A stretch of DNA of 64,000 bases from Bacteroidales bacterium (GCA_003249255.1 QKJP01000026.1:186001-250000); one strand, 5' to 3'; counted from the first letter of the stretch, positions 8,979 through 19,163 are shown. Translations and numbers: made by a program. The notes: generated by a model from the sequence alone, not told the origin.

Positions 8979-9267
8979 CATTATACTTTATCGTATGTAA
9001 AAAACTTTTATGTGTATCTGTTTTTATGCATTATTATATCAACACAAACATGCCCGATGCAGACGGGGCACAAAAGTACAGAGTTGATGAAGTAAAACCA
9101 TAAAACTCTGTGTCCCCGTGTCTCTGTGTTGAAATTTTTTACGTTTTGCCAATCGATTTTGCAATATGCTTAATTGCGGTCATTCAAAACAACTTTTCTA
9201 TCTAAGATTGATGCTAGGTATTTTTTACAAAAGTCTATAATCTAACATCTGTTTTCTAATAACCTGA
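8979..9267. repeat. Intergenic region with degenerate CTCTGTG dyad
   Basis: No gene seen. An imperfect dyad has perfect inner arms ACAGAGTT (9078-9085) and AACTCTGT (9104-9111) and outer arms ACGGGG and CCCCGT. Phrases such as CTCTGTGTC and CCCCGTGTCTCTGTG resemble degenerate intergenic repeats common in Bacteroidota genomes. The remainder is AT-rich. Confidence 0.4.
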
Positions 9268-10767
9268 TTAGTATTCAGAATAAGAATCAACCATTGGTTT
9301 GTCTTTATAACCGTTAGGGCCAAACAAGAAGTTAATACCGGTCATAAATGTAACCGTATCAAATTTACGTGGGCTCGGATAAGTATCACCATCAATGATT
9401 ATTTCGTCATAAGTAACAGGGATATGGTCTAACATAAAGTAAAACTGGAAAGGTCCTCCGCGTAATGCAATACCAAAACCTAGGTCGTTTGAACCGTTAA
9501 TTGTCCAGTTGTAATTGACGGTAGTGGTTAAAACATGATAAAGGTTTAAGTTGGCCGAAAACCTAAAATCCTGTCTAAAGCCATCAGTATAAAAGGTACT
9601 GCGCGAAAGTGCACCCACACCAAAGTAGTGATTTACATCGTAAAAAGCACCCAAATAAGCAATAGGAGCAAGGGTTGTAGTAAACGCTTCGTTCCCTATT
9701 TTGGCGGGGATTTTTTTCATCAAGGTGTCTGCTAATTCTTCAAATAAATCATCTATGTAATCACCATGCTCGTAGTCTTTATCTGCGTTTGCATTTTTGG
9801 CATAGTCATCATAATTCGTAGACAGTCCATCCCAGGAATGTTTCCCTTTAACATTAACAGAATTCAGGCCATCTTTCCATGAAATGAAACCAAGGTTGTT
9901 CAGCGCAGCAGAAAATGACCATGCTTCATTAAGTTCGTAAACGGCACCAAGGTCAAATGCAATACCAGGATTCGAAAAGTTAAGTGCATAAGTAGTCGCA
10001 TCACTGGCTTCAAAATCTTTGGTTTCAACACCATTTGGATAGCCGTTTTCGTCTAGTTCAATAGTTTCAACAATTGGAGCAGAAGTGTAAACGGTAGCAT
10101 CTACATCAGCACTCCATTCTTCAAGACTCGTATTTAAGTCAAATTTATCCACGCGCAATTCAGCAGCAGCTAAACCAAATAGTGGTTTAATGTGTGCACC
10201 TACTTTAAGTTTAGATGTGATATCACGTGCATAGCCTAATGAAAATTCACGATAGTAATAGGTGTTTTGTCCCATTGAAGAAAGGTCAAACTGACTTCCA
10301 TCTGGAAATCCCCGGTCTCCTAGGTTAATTAAATCTTTAGCAATGTCTGTACGGCTACTGATTTTTTCAGACCAGGAAAAGCTGAGGTATGCCTTGCCGG
10401 TTCTAAATCCAAAGTATATTGGAGCAATGCTCAAGTCGTTTTGGAAGGTTAGTGAGTTTCCTTTAATGTTATTGTTCAGTTGTCCATAATCGTAAGCATC
10501 ATTACCAGGAAGTACACCAATTCCATTTTTCGATTGTAGAATGTTTGATTGTGAGGCTTCAGTGTGTATGCTGGTATAAATGCTGTTCGCTCCAGGTAAT
10601 CCTATAAAAACATTAGTTCTTGGAGTCATTGCCGGGTTCAGCATATTCGACTGTGGAATTGTTTCTAAAAAATACAAGGAGGATGCGATCTGAGCTTTAA
10701 CCATTGCGCTACTTAAGCTTAAGATAGTGCATAAAAGAAAAGCTTTTATATATTTATTATTATTCAT
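9268..10767 (-). CDS. DUF5723 outer-membrane protein (PorP/SprF-like)
   Basis: 499 aa with a signal peptide ending around SAMVKA-Q. The mature N-terminus (LETIPQSNMLNPAMTP) is the recognition motif of the DUF5723 family, related in layout to PorP/SprF barrels: an early 'NPA' segment followed by many amphipathic beta strands such as APIYFGFRTGKAYLSFSWSEK. Function is not known; location in the outer membrane is inferred. It is the last gene of a minus-strand operon, 29 bp downstream of a lipoprotein gene, which in turn follows an OmpA-type gene. Confidence 0.82.
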   Translation of the reverse strand: MNNNKYIKAFLLCTILSLSSAMVKAQIASSLYFLETIPQSNMLNPAMTPRTNVFIGLPGANSIYTSIHTEASQSNILQSKNGIGVLPGNDAYDYGQLNNNIKGNSLTFQNDLSIAPIYFGFRTGKAYLSFSWSEKISSRTDIAKDLINLGDRGFPDGSQFDLSSMGQNTYYYREFSLGYARDITSKLKVGAHIKPLFGLAAAELRVDKFDLNTSLEEWSADVDATVYTSAPIVETIELDENGYPNGVETKDFEASDATTYALNFSNPGIAFDLGAVYELNEAWSFSAALNNLGFISWKDGLNSVNVKGKHSWDGLSTNYDDYAKNANADKDYEHGDYIDDLFEELADTLMKKIPAKIGNEAFTTTLAPIAYLGAFYDVNHYFGVGALSRSTFYTDGFRQDFRFSANLNLYHVLTTTVNYNWTINGSNDLGFGIALRGGPFQFYFMLDHIPVTYDEIIIDGDTYPSPRKFDTVTFMTGINFLFGPNGYKDKPMVDSYSEY

Positions 10768-10796
10768 GTTTTATGCTTAATTAGGTTAGTGAGTTC

Positions 10797-12551
10797 TTAC
10801 TCTTCATATCTACCTTTTGCGTCAACTTTAACTTTGATCTTTAAGAAGTTTTCTTTCGTAAGTTTTACATATTCAGTTCCGTCTTTTGGAGTGTTTCCGC
10901 AAGTGTAAATTTCTATAATCTTCACTTTTTCATCTTTCCATTTTTTAACTTGTTGCTGGTCGATGTAAACTTCTTTTTGAGATCTTTCCCCTTCTTTGTT
11001 AACTAGGTAACCATTATCGGCTATTTCCGGATCTCTTAAGAGTGTTATGGTTTCTTCATTCTTATTGAATATGGAATCAACTCTTACCGAATCGGCATTT
11101 AACAAGTAGGCTTGTAATTGTAAATTAAAAGGTAAACCATTGGTGAAATCAAAATATAGTTTCAGATCCTTAATGTTTTCTGAGTAATCAGTATCAGCCT
11201 CGCCATTTTCATCCAATCCTTCGCCATCTGTTAAAATGTCTATGATGTCTAAATCAAAAAACTCTGGATGGCAATAATTGGTTGCTCTAAAATATAATGG
11301 AGCCGTCATGTATAAGGTGTTGAAAACAGTGTCTGACATACCTATGAATTCAATTACATCATCGGCTTGAGGGACTAATCTGGTAGAGTACGAACCAATG
11401 ATACGGTTAGGTTTAAATCCGCCAATGTTTAGAGCGGCAATGTTAGAGTTTGCCTTTGATAAAGTATTGTTACTAATTCTTGGAATAATCGGAATACCCC
11501 ATGTTGCCGGATGTATTGTAAACTCAGGATTTGGATCTGTAATTATTAATTGGCCAGACGTTCCTGTTTCTTCATTGACGAAAGTGATGTTATCAAAGCT
11601 TGTTTCAAAACTAACACCATAGGGGTTGACTGTTTCCAGGCGAATTTTATAATCATCAAATTCGATTGTATGATCCCATTCTAAATCTTCAAAAAGTGAA
11701 AACTTTTGGTCTATTGGTTCTTGATCTATCGAAGCACTACCAAATTTACCAAATGCATATTGAGGTTCTATTGCATTAATTTCAAACTTAAGACCAATTT
11801 TCTCAGTTGGAATGGATGTGATCTCTTTTAAGCCAACATTACTAAAGGTTGTGACAACCTCAATAAATCCATGTGGGTAATCCGGATTACTGATGTCAAA
11901 AGCAATGGTATGGTCTGAAAGATCAACATTATCAGGACTTTCATTAATTGAAGAGGTAGCTAAATCAAATGTTTTTTCTACTGGTATACCATTTTTAGTT
12001 ATCGTCGGTATTGCTATTGTAACATTACCGGTAAACATTTGAAGATTTTGAAGACTGATAACTAGCTTAGCTTCATTTACCACTAAACTATCAAGCTTTA
12101 TGTTTTCTTCCAAATTAAGGGCAATCGTATCTTTGTAGCTATAATCTGCTTGCATAGATTTTAACGACCCAACCTGTTGAGGCAAGTTCCCCAAATTTCC
12201 AATATCCCCTAATAATTCATTTGGCTCTATCCATCTGGCTGTATCCATTGAAGGAATACCATCTAATATGTCCTTAAAAGTATAAGCATTTGTGTCCTTT
12301 TGAACATAGTAAAGGTATAACTCACCATTTTCATCTTCTTTGATGTAATCCTTTATCTCGGTAAAATTCGGATCATCTAAGATGTCTTGTATTGTAACTT
12401 GTGCAGTTCCAACTGGCGCTGCAACTTCATAAATGCGATTGAGTTTTTTGGATTCATCGGTAATCTCAATCGTATCTTTTTTACATGAATAAGATAAGCC
12501 TATTGCCAGTATGCCACTAAGCAATAAGAGTGTTTTTATAGATTTATTCAT
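10797..12551 (-). CDS. Large lipoprotein of unknown function in the OmpA-DUF5723 operon
   Basis: 584 aa. The signal ends in a lipobox-like LSYSC with Cys23, followed by KKDT, so it should be a lipid-anchored envelope protein. The body is rich in beta-type segments and acidic residues, without a motif I can name. The segment FNLQLQAYLLNADSVRVDSIF is like ones seen in other Bacteroidota lipoproteins of unknown role. Spacing of 46 bp from the OmpA-type gene and 29 bp to the DUF5723 gene argues for a shared transcript and a joint envelope complex. Confidence 0.75.
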   Translation of the reverse strand: MNKSIKTLLLLSGILAIGLSYSCKKDTIEITDESKKLNRIYEVAAPVGTAQVTIQDILDDPNFTEIKDYIKEDENGELYLYYVQKDTNAYTFKDILDGIPSMDTARWIEPNELLGDIGNLGNLPQQVGSLKSMQADYSYKDTIALNLEENIKLDSLVVNEAKLVISLQNLQMFTGNVTIAIPTITKNGIPVEKTFDLATSSINESPDNVDLSDHTIAFDISNPDYPHGFIEVVTTFSNVGLKEITSIPTEKIGLKFEINAIEPQYAFGKFGSASIDQEPIDQKFSLFEDLEWDHTIEFDDYKIRLETVNPYGVSFETSFDNITFVNEETGTSGQLIITDPNPEFTIHPATWGIPIIPRISNNTLSKANSNIAALNIGGFKPNRIIGSYSTRLVPQADDVIEFIGMSDTVFNTLYMTAPLYFRATNYCHPEFFDLDIIDILTDGEGLDENGEADTDYSENIKDLKLYFDFTNGLPFNLQLQAYLLNADSVRVDSIFNKNEETITLLRDPEIADNGYLVNKEGERSQKEVYIDQQQVKKWKDEKVKIIEIYTCGNTPKDGTEYVKLTKENFLKIKVKVDAKGRYEE

Positions 12552-12597
12552 AGTATTAATATTTTATAACTCGAATAGTGTTTACTATCGGGTATTA

Positions 12598-15084
12598 TTA
12601 ATCAAGTACTTTAATTTCAACTCTTCGGTTTTGAGCTCTTCCTTCAGCGGTGGTGTTTGGAGCAATAGGTTGGTCAAAGCCATAACCTTCGTACTCAACG
12701 CGCTCTTGTTCTACACCTTTATTGATTAAATAGTTCATTACCGATAGGGCTCTGGATTTAGATAAGCGTTTGTTAATAGTAGCAGAACCTACATTATCAG
12801 TGTGGCCGGATACCTCAATGCGAATGTTGCTGTTTTCTATTAGCAAGTCTGCTAGTTTATCTAATTCTTTGAACGATTCTGGTTTTAATGTCGACTTACC
12901 TGAGGTAAATAAGATGTTTTCTACAACTATTTTTGCCCCGGTAACCATTGGTTTGAGTAGGAAGTTTTTCTCAATGTTTAAGCTGTCTGATTCGGTAAAC
13001 ATACACGAGTCATTCGCAAAGAAGTAACCTTCAGCTTTTACCTCGATTGCAAATGGACCAACTTCTTCAACGGTTATGTTGTATGCGCCATTTGTCGAGT
13101 CTGATTTCGCGACAGCAACCGGTAGTAAATCATCTGGTTTGTAAATATAGATTGCACCATACACCGGTTTGTTGGTTTCTTCCTCCAATATGGTACCATT
13201 CATTTTGTAATAGATTTTGCTACTCTGTAACTGGTAATCTAATTTAATGTTATTACCGGCTATGGCTTTAGCATTTAGACTGTCCTCTTTTGAGTAGTAA
13301 TCAGTGGCAGAAATTTCCAATCTTAACGGATATTTGTCAGCAAGGGTCATGCTATAATATCCGGTTTGAGGATTGGTGTTTTGTTTCAGTAATAGAGTGT
13401 CAGCTCCATTGTCGAATACTCGTATTTCTGCTGCAAGAGGGTTGCCTGAAACAGTGTCTGTTATATTTCCGGCTAAAGTAAAAGGATACTTTAATTTCTT
13501 CAAGAAGAAATCTTGCTGAATAGCTTCGTGTCTCGTATCCGGGCATTTTATACTATCAGCTACCTGGCCATAACCTGGTGCATCGGCTAATATGCTATAA
13601 TCACCTTTGTCTTCAAAGGTCAGAGTGTATTTTTGGGTTAAAGTATCAACTTTAGCAGTGGCGATAAGTTCATCGTTTTCATTGTATACTGAAATTCCTC
13701 CATGAAGTGGTTCCTGGGTTGCTTCATCGTATAAGTAACCGGATAATGCAAATGGAATGCGGGTATCTGTCACAATTTTATAGATATCTAAACCACCAAA
13801 GCCTGCTTCTCGAATGGATGAATAAAGAGCTACTAATGAATCTTGAGTAGGATGATAAAATAACTCATCAGCCGGAGTGTTAATAGGGTAACCCAGGTTT
13901 ACAGGAGCGGTCCAAAATCCGTTTTTACCTTTTTCAGCTTTAAAAACATCAAAACCACCCATTCCATTATGTCCTTTTGAAGAGAAATACAAGGTGTTAC
14001 CATCTTCTGAAATAGAAACACATTCTTCATCAAAAGGGGTGTTAATTGTACTGCCTATATTTTTGATTCGACCAAAGCGGTTATTTCCTTTTCGTTTGGC
14101 ATACCATATATCTTTTCCACCTTCTCCACCTCGTTTATTTGAGACGAAGTAAGTGGTGCCATCTTTGGCAACTGAAATGGTGGTTTCTTTATAGGCAATG
14201 TGGTTGATACAACCGTGTAAACGTTTCTTTTTCTTAGCGTTTATATCCGGATCAATCTTTGTGGAGTTGATTGATCCATTGTGCTGGTGGCCTTTGTAGT
14301 AAAACAAACGCTGTTCTTTATGATCAAGCCCGGCCACACTCATGTGAACATTTGCATTTAATCGGCTAATTGGCTGAACACTAGAACTTGGTGCTTCAAT
14401 GCAATTATCGGTAACAAGGATTTGCTCCTTAAATTTAAAGCGTGAAACTCGTTTTTTAGGCTCTTCACTTGGTCTTTTGGATGTGAAGTAAATTTGATTA
14501 TTCCATGGAGCTAATACGGCACCATAGTCATCATAGTAACTGTTAATAAGTGGACCTAAATTAGTAATGAAAACTGGAGTAGAGTCTTTAATGGCTGTGC
14601 TTCCAAAATCGCAGCTCTTTTTTAGTTGGTTTATTAATGGTGCAATTTCATTTTGTTTCCATTTACCAAGTGACATAAAATATTTACTGTAAGCATCCTT
14701 GGCTTGTTCGTATTTTAAGTTGTATTGGTAGGCTTTTCCAAGTGCAAGGAAATAATCTTTGGCTACAGCAGGGGAGCTGTTTAATAGATATTGAAGTGAG
14801 CTTTTTTTGTCGGATGAAAAAAGGTAACAGATACCAATTTTATAATTCATGGCATCATTTCCTTCGTAGTAATTGTGGAGTCGTAAATAGTACTTTAAGG
14901 CTTCGTCATAAGTTCCTTTTCCTTTTTTGTAATATTTCTCGGCTGTAGCAAATTCCTTTTGGGCCTTTGCTTCATCAGGAGCCTTACTAATAATAAGGTA
15001 CTTTTCAATTTTGGGATTTTCCTGTGCGCATAGGGGTGAAATCATTAATAGCCCAATGCTAATTATAAATAACAGTTTATTCAT
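12598..15084 (-). CDS. OmpA-family protein with TPR, PD40 propeller and carboxypeptidase-regulatory domains (PorE-like layout)
   Basis: 828 aa with a signal peptide (cut near LCAQ). Order: TPR-like helices (about 25-150), WD40/PD40 propeller repeats (about 180-440; e.g. TTYFVSNKRGGEGGKDIW, NTLYFSSKGHNGMGG), three carboxypeptidase-regulatory-like domains (about 445-690) and a C-terminal OmpA peptidoglycan-binding domain (about 715-828, motifs IEVSGHTDNVG and RALSVMNYL). The same order is known for PorE of the type IX secretion system in Porphyromonas, though many paralogues exist, so a T9SS role is only possible. First gene of a three-gene operon; a -7 element TACATTTG lies at 15118-15125 on the minus strand. 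Confidence 0.88.
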   Translation of the reverse strand: MNKLLFIISIGLLMISPLCAQENPKIEKYLIISKAPDEAKAQKEFATAEKYYKKGKGTYDEALKYYLRLHNYYEGNDAMNYKIGICYLFSSDKKSSLQYLLNSSPAVAKDYFLALGKAYQYNLKYEQAKDAYSKYFMSLGKWKQNEIAPLINQLKKSCDFGSTAIKDSTPVFITNLGPLINSYYDDYGAVLAPWNNQIYFTSKRPSEEPKKRVSRFKFKEQILVTDNCIEAPSSSVQPISRLNANVHMSVAGLDHKEQRLFYYKGHQHNGSINSTKIDPDINAKKKKRLHGCINHIAYKETTISVAKDGTTYFVSNKRGGEGGKDIWYAKRKGNNRFGRIKNIGSTINTPFDEECVSISEDGNTLYFSSKGHNGMGGFDVFKAEKGKNGFWTAPVNLGYPINTPADELFYHPTQDSLVALYSSIREAGFGGLDIYKIVTDTRIPFALSGYLYDEATQEPLHGGISVYNENDELIATAKVDTLTQKYTLTFEDKGDYSILADAPGYGQVADSIKCPDTRHEAIQQDFFLKKLKYPFTLAGNITDTVSGNPLAAEIRVFDNGADTLLLKQNTNPQTGYYSMTLADKYPLRLEISATDYYSKEDSLNAKAIAGNNIKLDYQLQSSKIYYKMNGTILEEETNKPVYGAIYIYKPDDLLPVAVAKSDSTNGAYNITVEEVGPFAIEVKAEGYFFANDSCMFTESDSLNIEKNFLLKPMVTGAKIVVENILFTSGKSTLKPESFKELDKLADLLIENSNIRIEVSGHTDNVGSATINKRLSKSRALSVMNYLINKGVEQERVEYEGYGFDQPIAPNTTAEGRAQNRRVEIKVLD

Positions 15085-15117
15085 AAATATTTAGTTATGC
15101 AATTTATTTAACCTTAT

Positions 15118-15125
15118 CAAATGTA
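15118..15125 (-). promoter_or_regulatory. Putative -7 element of the OmpA-type operon
   Basis: Minus strand reads TACATTTG, matching the Bacteroidota -7 consensus TAnnTTTG, 34 bases upstream of the OmpA-type start. I found no convincing -33 TTG at the usual distance, so confidence is moderate. Confidence 0.4.
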
Positions 15126-15168
15126 AATACAATACTTCAAAACATAAAATCTGTATAGTATGTTTAGA

Positions 15169-15194
15169 AGCACAGTCGTACCTTGTACTGTGCT
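15169..15194. repeat. Intergenic hairpin
   Basis: Perfect 8-bp arms AGCACAGT (15169-15176) and ACTGTGCT (15187-15194) with a 10-base loop, between the DUF493 gene and the OmpA operon promoter. No T run follows on either strand, so a terminator role is doubtful; it could be a short repeat. Confidence 0.4.
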
Positions 15195-15219
15195 GGACGT
15201 TTTGTTGATAAGATAAGAA

Positions 15220-15492
15220 TTATAATGGTATTACACCCGGTATTTCACAAACTTTCTTAGTAATATCTACAATAGAATCTGCAGATGGCATTAATGAAAT
15301 ACTTGTTATAGAAACGTATTTGAGGTTAGGCGTGTGTTTAAAAGTAGGAGGGTTGTCTTTGGGGAGTAAGTCAACGACTTTATTTACTCTATTGTCAGAA
15401 TTAGGAACAATAAATTTAAACATGTACTTAATTGGCCACTCGGGACTTTCTAATAAACGGTATCTTAATTTCTCCAGATTCTTATCAGTCAT
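15220..15492 (-). CDS. DUF493 family protein (YbeD-like)
   Basis: 90 aa, the usual length for DUF493. The pattern W-P-x-x-Y-M-F-K-F-I-V-P near the start and the closing strand SITSISLMPSADSIVDIYxK-like segment fit the small ferredoxin-like fold of YbeD. In E. coli YbeD sits beside lipoate genes; no such genes are nearby here. The gene lies 78 bp downstream of the IMP dehydrogenase gene on the same strand, with a small hairpin (about 15531-15546) between them. Function unknown. Confidence 0.85.
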   Translation of the reverse strand: MTDKNLEKLRYRLLESPEWPIKYMFKFIVPNSDNRVNKVVDLLPKDNPPTFKHTPNLKYVSITSISLMPSADSIVDITKKVCEIPGVIPL

Positions 15493-15570
15493 TTGATTAT
15501 ATTAAGGGATTAACACAAGAAAGCCACCCTTTGTAAGGATGGCTTAAATAGTAATGATCTAAACTGTAGT

Positions 15571-17064
15571 TTAATTTTTAGTGTCTTTAACAATAACATC
15601 ATGAGCTCCACCTTCAATGATACTTGTTGATGAAACCAGAGTTATTTTAGACTTGTTTATTAAGTCAGTTAAGTTGATTACACCGCAGCTACACATGGTA
15701 GATTTAATCTTACCTAAAGTGATTGCTAAGTTGTCTTTAAGTTTTCCGGCATAAGGAACATACGAGTCAACACCTTCTTCGAATTTAAGACCTTCAGAAC
15801 CTCCCGAATCGTAACGTTGCCAGTTTCTGGCTCGGTTCGAACCTTCGCCCCAATATTCTTTAACGTAGTTTCCGTTTACCAACATTTTTCGAGTTGGGCT
15901 TTCGTCAAAACGGGCAAAATAGCGTCCCATCATTAAAAAGTCAGCTCCCATGGCAAGAGCAAGCGTCATGTGGTAATCTTGTACAATACCGCCATCAGAA
16001 CAAATAGGAATGTATTCACCTGTTTTTTCATAGTATTCATCTCTGGCTTTTGCAACTTCAATTAAGGCAGTTGCTTGTCCTCGGCCAATACCTTTTTGCT
16101 CTCTGGTGATGCAAATAGAACCTCCACCCACACCAACTTTTACAAAGTCAGCACCGGCTTTGGCTAAATATAAAAAGCCTTCGCGATCAACCACATTTCC
16201 TGCGCCAACTAAAACATTTTTGTCGTAGTTTTTGATGTATTCAATGGTTTCTTTTTGCCAAACCGAAAAGCCGTCTGAAGAATCAATACATACCACATCA
16301 ACACCAGCTTCTACTAATGCAGGAACCCTTTCTGCGTAGTCACGAGTGTTAATTCCGGCACCAACAACCAATCTTTTGTGGTCATCTAATAATTCATTGG
16401 GGTTTTCTTTGTGGTTCTCATAATCTTTTCTAAAAACAAAGTATTGCAATTCACCATTGTCATCAATGATTGGTAATGAGTTAAGCTTGTTTTCCCAGAT
16501 AATATTGTTCGCTTCGCTCAACGAAATACCATGTTTTCCTACTGTTAATTTTTCAATAGGAGTCATGAAATCTTTGACTTTACTTTGTTTATTGTCTCTG
16601 CTAGGTCTGTAATCTCTGCCGGTAACAACGCCTAAAAGTCTTCCGTTTGGTGTTCCATCGTGAGTTATTCCCACTGTGGAGAATCCGGTTTTTAGTTTTA
16701 GAGCAATTACATCAGCTAATGTGTTTTCGGGTGTTAAGTTAGCATGGCTAACAACAAATCCGGCTTTATATTGCTTTACTTTTTTAATCATTTTGGCTTG
16801 CTCTTCAATGGTTTGAGAACCAAAGATGAAAGAAACTCCACCTTCCTTTGCCAAAGCGATTGCCATTCCACTATCGGAAACGGATTGCATAATGGATGAA
16901 ACAAAAGGTATGTTGACCGAGATTTTTGGTTGTTGTCCTTTTTTATATTTAACAAGAGGTGCTTTAAGAGTTACATTATCCGGTGTGCACTCTTTGGTAG
17001 TTAACCCCGGAATAATTAGAAATTCGTTAAATGTTCTTGAAACTTCGTCAATTATCGTCGCCAT
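15571..17064 (-). CDS. guaB: IMP dehydrogenase with CBS domains
   Basis: 497 aa. Converts IMP to XMP with NAD in guanine nucleotide synthesis. The (beta/alpha)8 barrel is interrupted by a CBS pair (about residues 100-220). The active-site loop reads [13 protein letters not shown], where the Cys is the catalytic nucleophile, followed by CSDGGI and the flap region. The motif differs from the usual GPGSICTTR, and the protein begins [15 protein letters not shown], a variant form found in Bacteroidota beside the classical GuaB; IMP as substrate is therefore likely, not proven. I chose the ATG at 17064, because the in-frame TTG at 17091 lies inside a TACTTTTG -7 promoter element (17089-17096, minus strand). 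Confidence 0.85.
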   Translation of the reverse strand: MATIIDEVSRTFNEFLIIPGLTTKECTPDNVTLKAPLVKYKKGQQPKISVNIPFVSSIMQSVSDSGMAIALAKEGGVSFIFGSQTIEEQAKMIKKVKQYKAGFVVSHANLTPENTLADVIALKLKTGFSTVGITHDGTPNGRLLGVVTGRDYRPSRDNKQSKVKDFMTPIEKLTVGKHGISLSEANNIIWENKLNSLPIIDDNGELQYFVFRKDYENHKENPNELLDDHKRLVVGAGINTRDYAERVPALVEAGVDVVCIDSSDGFSVWQKETIEYIKNYDKNVLVGAGNVVDREGFLYLAKAGADFVKVGVGGGSICITREQKGIGRGQATALIEVAKARDEYYEKTGEYIPICSDGGIVQDYHMTLALAMGADFLMMGRYFARFDESPTRKMLVNGNYVKEYWGEGSNRARNWQRYDSGGSEGLKFEEGVDSYVPYAGKLKDNLAITLGKIKSTMCSCGVINLTDLINKSKITLVSSTSIIEGGAHDVIVKDTKN

Positions 17065-17441
17065 AGTGTTTTTTGTTAAAAAATTAGGCAAAAGTATAGA
17101 AATTATGGAGGATATACCACCATTTTTAAATTTTTAACACCAATAAAATTTTGCCCCCAAAAGAGATTTGATAGTTGTACCTGGTTATAGGTTTGTTTTT
17201 AGGATTGATTTAAAAACGAATTGCTTAAAAATAATGTAAATTTGTGCACTTAAATCTATAGGTTACTGTCATTGGGAAAGTAATGGATTGTTTAATAGAC
17301 TTTTTTAATGCTATTTAATCGTTATTGTATTCTAAAATTTGAAAAATACGATTGTTTAAAAACAAGCTTTCATCTTGTTAAATTCAATCCTTCCTTTGCG
17401 GTAAAACTAAAATTTTTAGTTATTATTAAAATATTTCTTGA
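17065..17441. promoter_or_regulatory. Divergent intergenic region between guaB and the cytochrome b operon
   Basis: No gene seen. The minus strand has TACTTTTG at 17089-17096, a good -7 element for guaB. On the plus strand TAAATTTG at 17237-17244 matches TAnnTTTG and could start the cytochrome operon with a leader of about 190 bases, but a matching -33 box is not clear. The rest is AT-rich. Confidence 0.45.
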
Positions 17442-18674
17442 GTGTTAAATTCAATCAAACGTTTTTTATTACATCTTCATCCTCCGCGAGTTGAAATAAA
17501 CGCCATCAAGCTTAATCGGACTTTTGGACTCGGCGGTATGTCTGTATTTTTAGTTTCGCTATTGGCACTTACCGGAATCTTGCTTCGCTTTGTATATGTT
17601 CCTGATGCTGAAAAAGCTTATCGTTCTATCGAATTGTTAAATCATTTTAATTCGGCAGGACGTTTAATTCGAAACATACATTATTGGTCTGCCACCATTT
17701 TGTGCTTATTTAGTGTTTTACATTTACTTCGAGTTCTGTTTTCACAAGCTATTTATTTCGAACGAAAAAAGAATTGGTACTATGGTCTTGTTTTAATGTT
17801 TCTTGTTTTTGCTTTTTGTTTTACAGGATATCTATTGCCTTGGGATCAAGTGTCTTATTGGGCAGTGACTGTGGTGGCCAATGTATTACGATATTTTCCG
17901 GTAATAGGTGATGCTTTAGCTAGTTTTCTCTTAGATGGACGTTTTGTATCAGAGCATAGTTTATTAAGGTTTTATCATTTACACACCGGAGTGCTTCCTG
18001 TTCTTCTTTTTATGGTACTTTCTATTCATATTTGGTTAGTGAGAAAGGCCAAAGGAGTTGCTATTCCTCAAGAGCAGAAAGGCCAATTGGTAAATACCTC
18101 ACCTCATTTAGTGTATAAAGAGTTAGTGGCCTTGTTAATTTTAATTATTGCCATTACGACCTTATCTATTTTTTTTAATGCTCCTTTATCAACTCCTGCT
18201 AATTTAGACCGGGTTCCAGAAATTATTACTGCGCCGTGGTATTTTGCTGGAATGCAAGAGTTATTATTACATATTCATCCTTTGGTTGGAGGGATATTGT
18301 TACCAATTGCGTTTTTAATCTTTCTAATTGTTGTACCAAAGATGGGTTTAGATGAGGTTAAGGTTGGTGTATGGTTCAATGGATCTCGTCAATTAAAGAA
18401 GCTTTATGCCCTTGCACTGATATTCTCAGTTCTTCTTACTGTTTTACTTGTGGTTTTAAGTGATGCAATCATTAAAGATTCATTCAATGTAATATGGGGT
18501 ACTGTGTTTATGGTGAGTGTATATTTTGTAACGGTTTCAGGTTTTCTAATTTTTTTATTGCGCAATTTGAATCGCTCAATGTTATCAATTTCAATGATTG
18601 TTTTTGTATTGTTTACCGGTTCATATATAACACTAACTATTATAGGTTTGCTGCGAGATGCTCAAATAATATAA
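17442..18674 (+). CDS. Cytochrome b of a bc-type quinol:acceptor complex
   Basis: 410 aa, a full-length cytochrome b (N- and C-terminal parts fused). Two pairs of heme-ligating histidines are visible: IHYW...VLHLLR in helix B and LHTG...SIHIWLV in helix D. The quinol-site motif, usually PEWY, reads APWYF (around residue 265), so the Glu is replaced. About eight TM helices are predicted. The start is GTG at 17442: an in-frame TGA lies directly before it and no ATG occurs until deep in the first helix. It is followed after 9 bp by a Rieske gene and then by an octaheme cytochrome, indicating a bc complex that passes electrons to a multiheme protein. Confidence 0.9.
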   Translation: MLNSIKRFLLHLHPPRVEINAIKLNRTFGLGGMSVFLVSLLALTGILLRFVYVPDAEKAYRSIELLNHFNSAGRLIRNIHYWSATILCLFSVLHLLRVLFSQAIYFERKKNWYYGLVLMFLVFAFCFTGYLLPWDQVSYWAVTVVANVLRYFPVIGDALASFLLDGRFVSEHSLLRFYHLHTGVLPVLLFMVLSIHIWLVRKAKGVAIPQEQKGQLVNTSPHLVYKELVALLILIIAITTLSIFFNAPLSTPANLDRVPEIITAPWYFAGMQELLLHIHPLVGGILLPIAFLIFLIVVPKMGLDEVKVGVWFNGSRQLKKLYALALIFSVLLTVLLVVLSDAIIKDSFNVIWGTVFMVSVYFVTVSGFLIFLLRNLNRSMLSISMIVFVLFTGSYITLTIIGLLRDAQII

Positions 18675-18683
18675 TCAGATAAA

Positions 18684-19163
18684 ATGGATTTCAAGGAAAA
18701 GAGTATTTCAAGGAAAAGATTTATAAAGAAAGCATTACTTGCTGTTTTAACAATAGAAGTGTTTTGGTTGTTAGGTCGTTTCTTTGGTTTTCATAAGGGT
18801 AAAAAAAGAACTGATAAGTTGTTTGATGCAGGTAGTATCCAGTCTTTCGAAAAGGGGAAGTTTTATTTTTATCGATCTCAAGGTTTTTGTTTATACTGTC
18901 TGGATGATGGTGGTTTTTTAGCAATGGATTTAAAATGCACTCATCTAGGTTGTAAAGTAAATTTTGATCGAGAATCTCAACGTTTTATTTGTCCTTGTCA
19001 TTCATCGGCCTTTAATGCTATGGGTGAGGTGCTTTCATCTCCGGCCTATCGACCATTGGATTTATATGTTGTAATGCTAGAAGATAATCGATTGAAGGTA
19101 GATCTGTCTAAAGCAGTTAAGAGAAGTGATTTTAATATAAAACAGATTTTTTATCATTCATGA
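18684..19163 (+). CDS. Rieske [2Fe-2S] protein of the bc-type complex
   Basis: 159 aa. The N-terminus SRKRFIKK plus a hydrophobic helix (about 17-33) looks like a Tat-type signal anchor with RK instead of RR. The cluster motifs are complete: CTHLGC and CPCHSS, giving two Cys and two His ligands. It should take electrons from quinol bound to cytochrome b, on the periplasmic side. The protein is somewhat short but normal for bacterial b6f-like complexes. It overlaps the next gene by four bases (ATGA), so the three genes are translationally coupled. Confidence 0.92.
   Translation: MDFKEKSISRKRFIKKALLAVLTIEVFWLLGRFFGFHKGKKRTDKLFDAGSIQSFEKGKFYFYRSQGFCLYCLDDGGFLAMDLKCTHLGCKVNFDRESQRFICPCHSSAFNAMGEVLSSPAYRPLDLYVVMLEDNRLKVDLSKAVKRSDFNIKQIFYHS

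Noticed and set aside
15529-15546. Hairpin between guaB and the DUF493 gene as terminator
   Set aside because: Stem is short and no T run follows on the minus strand, so read-through into the DUF493 gene is likely.
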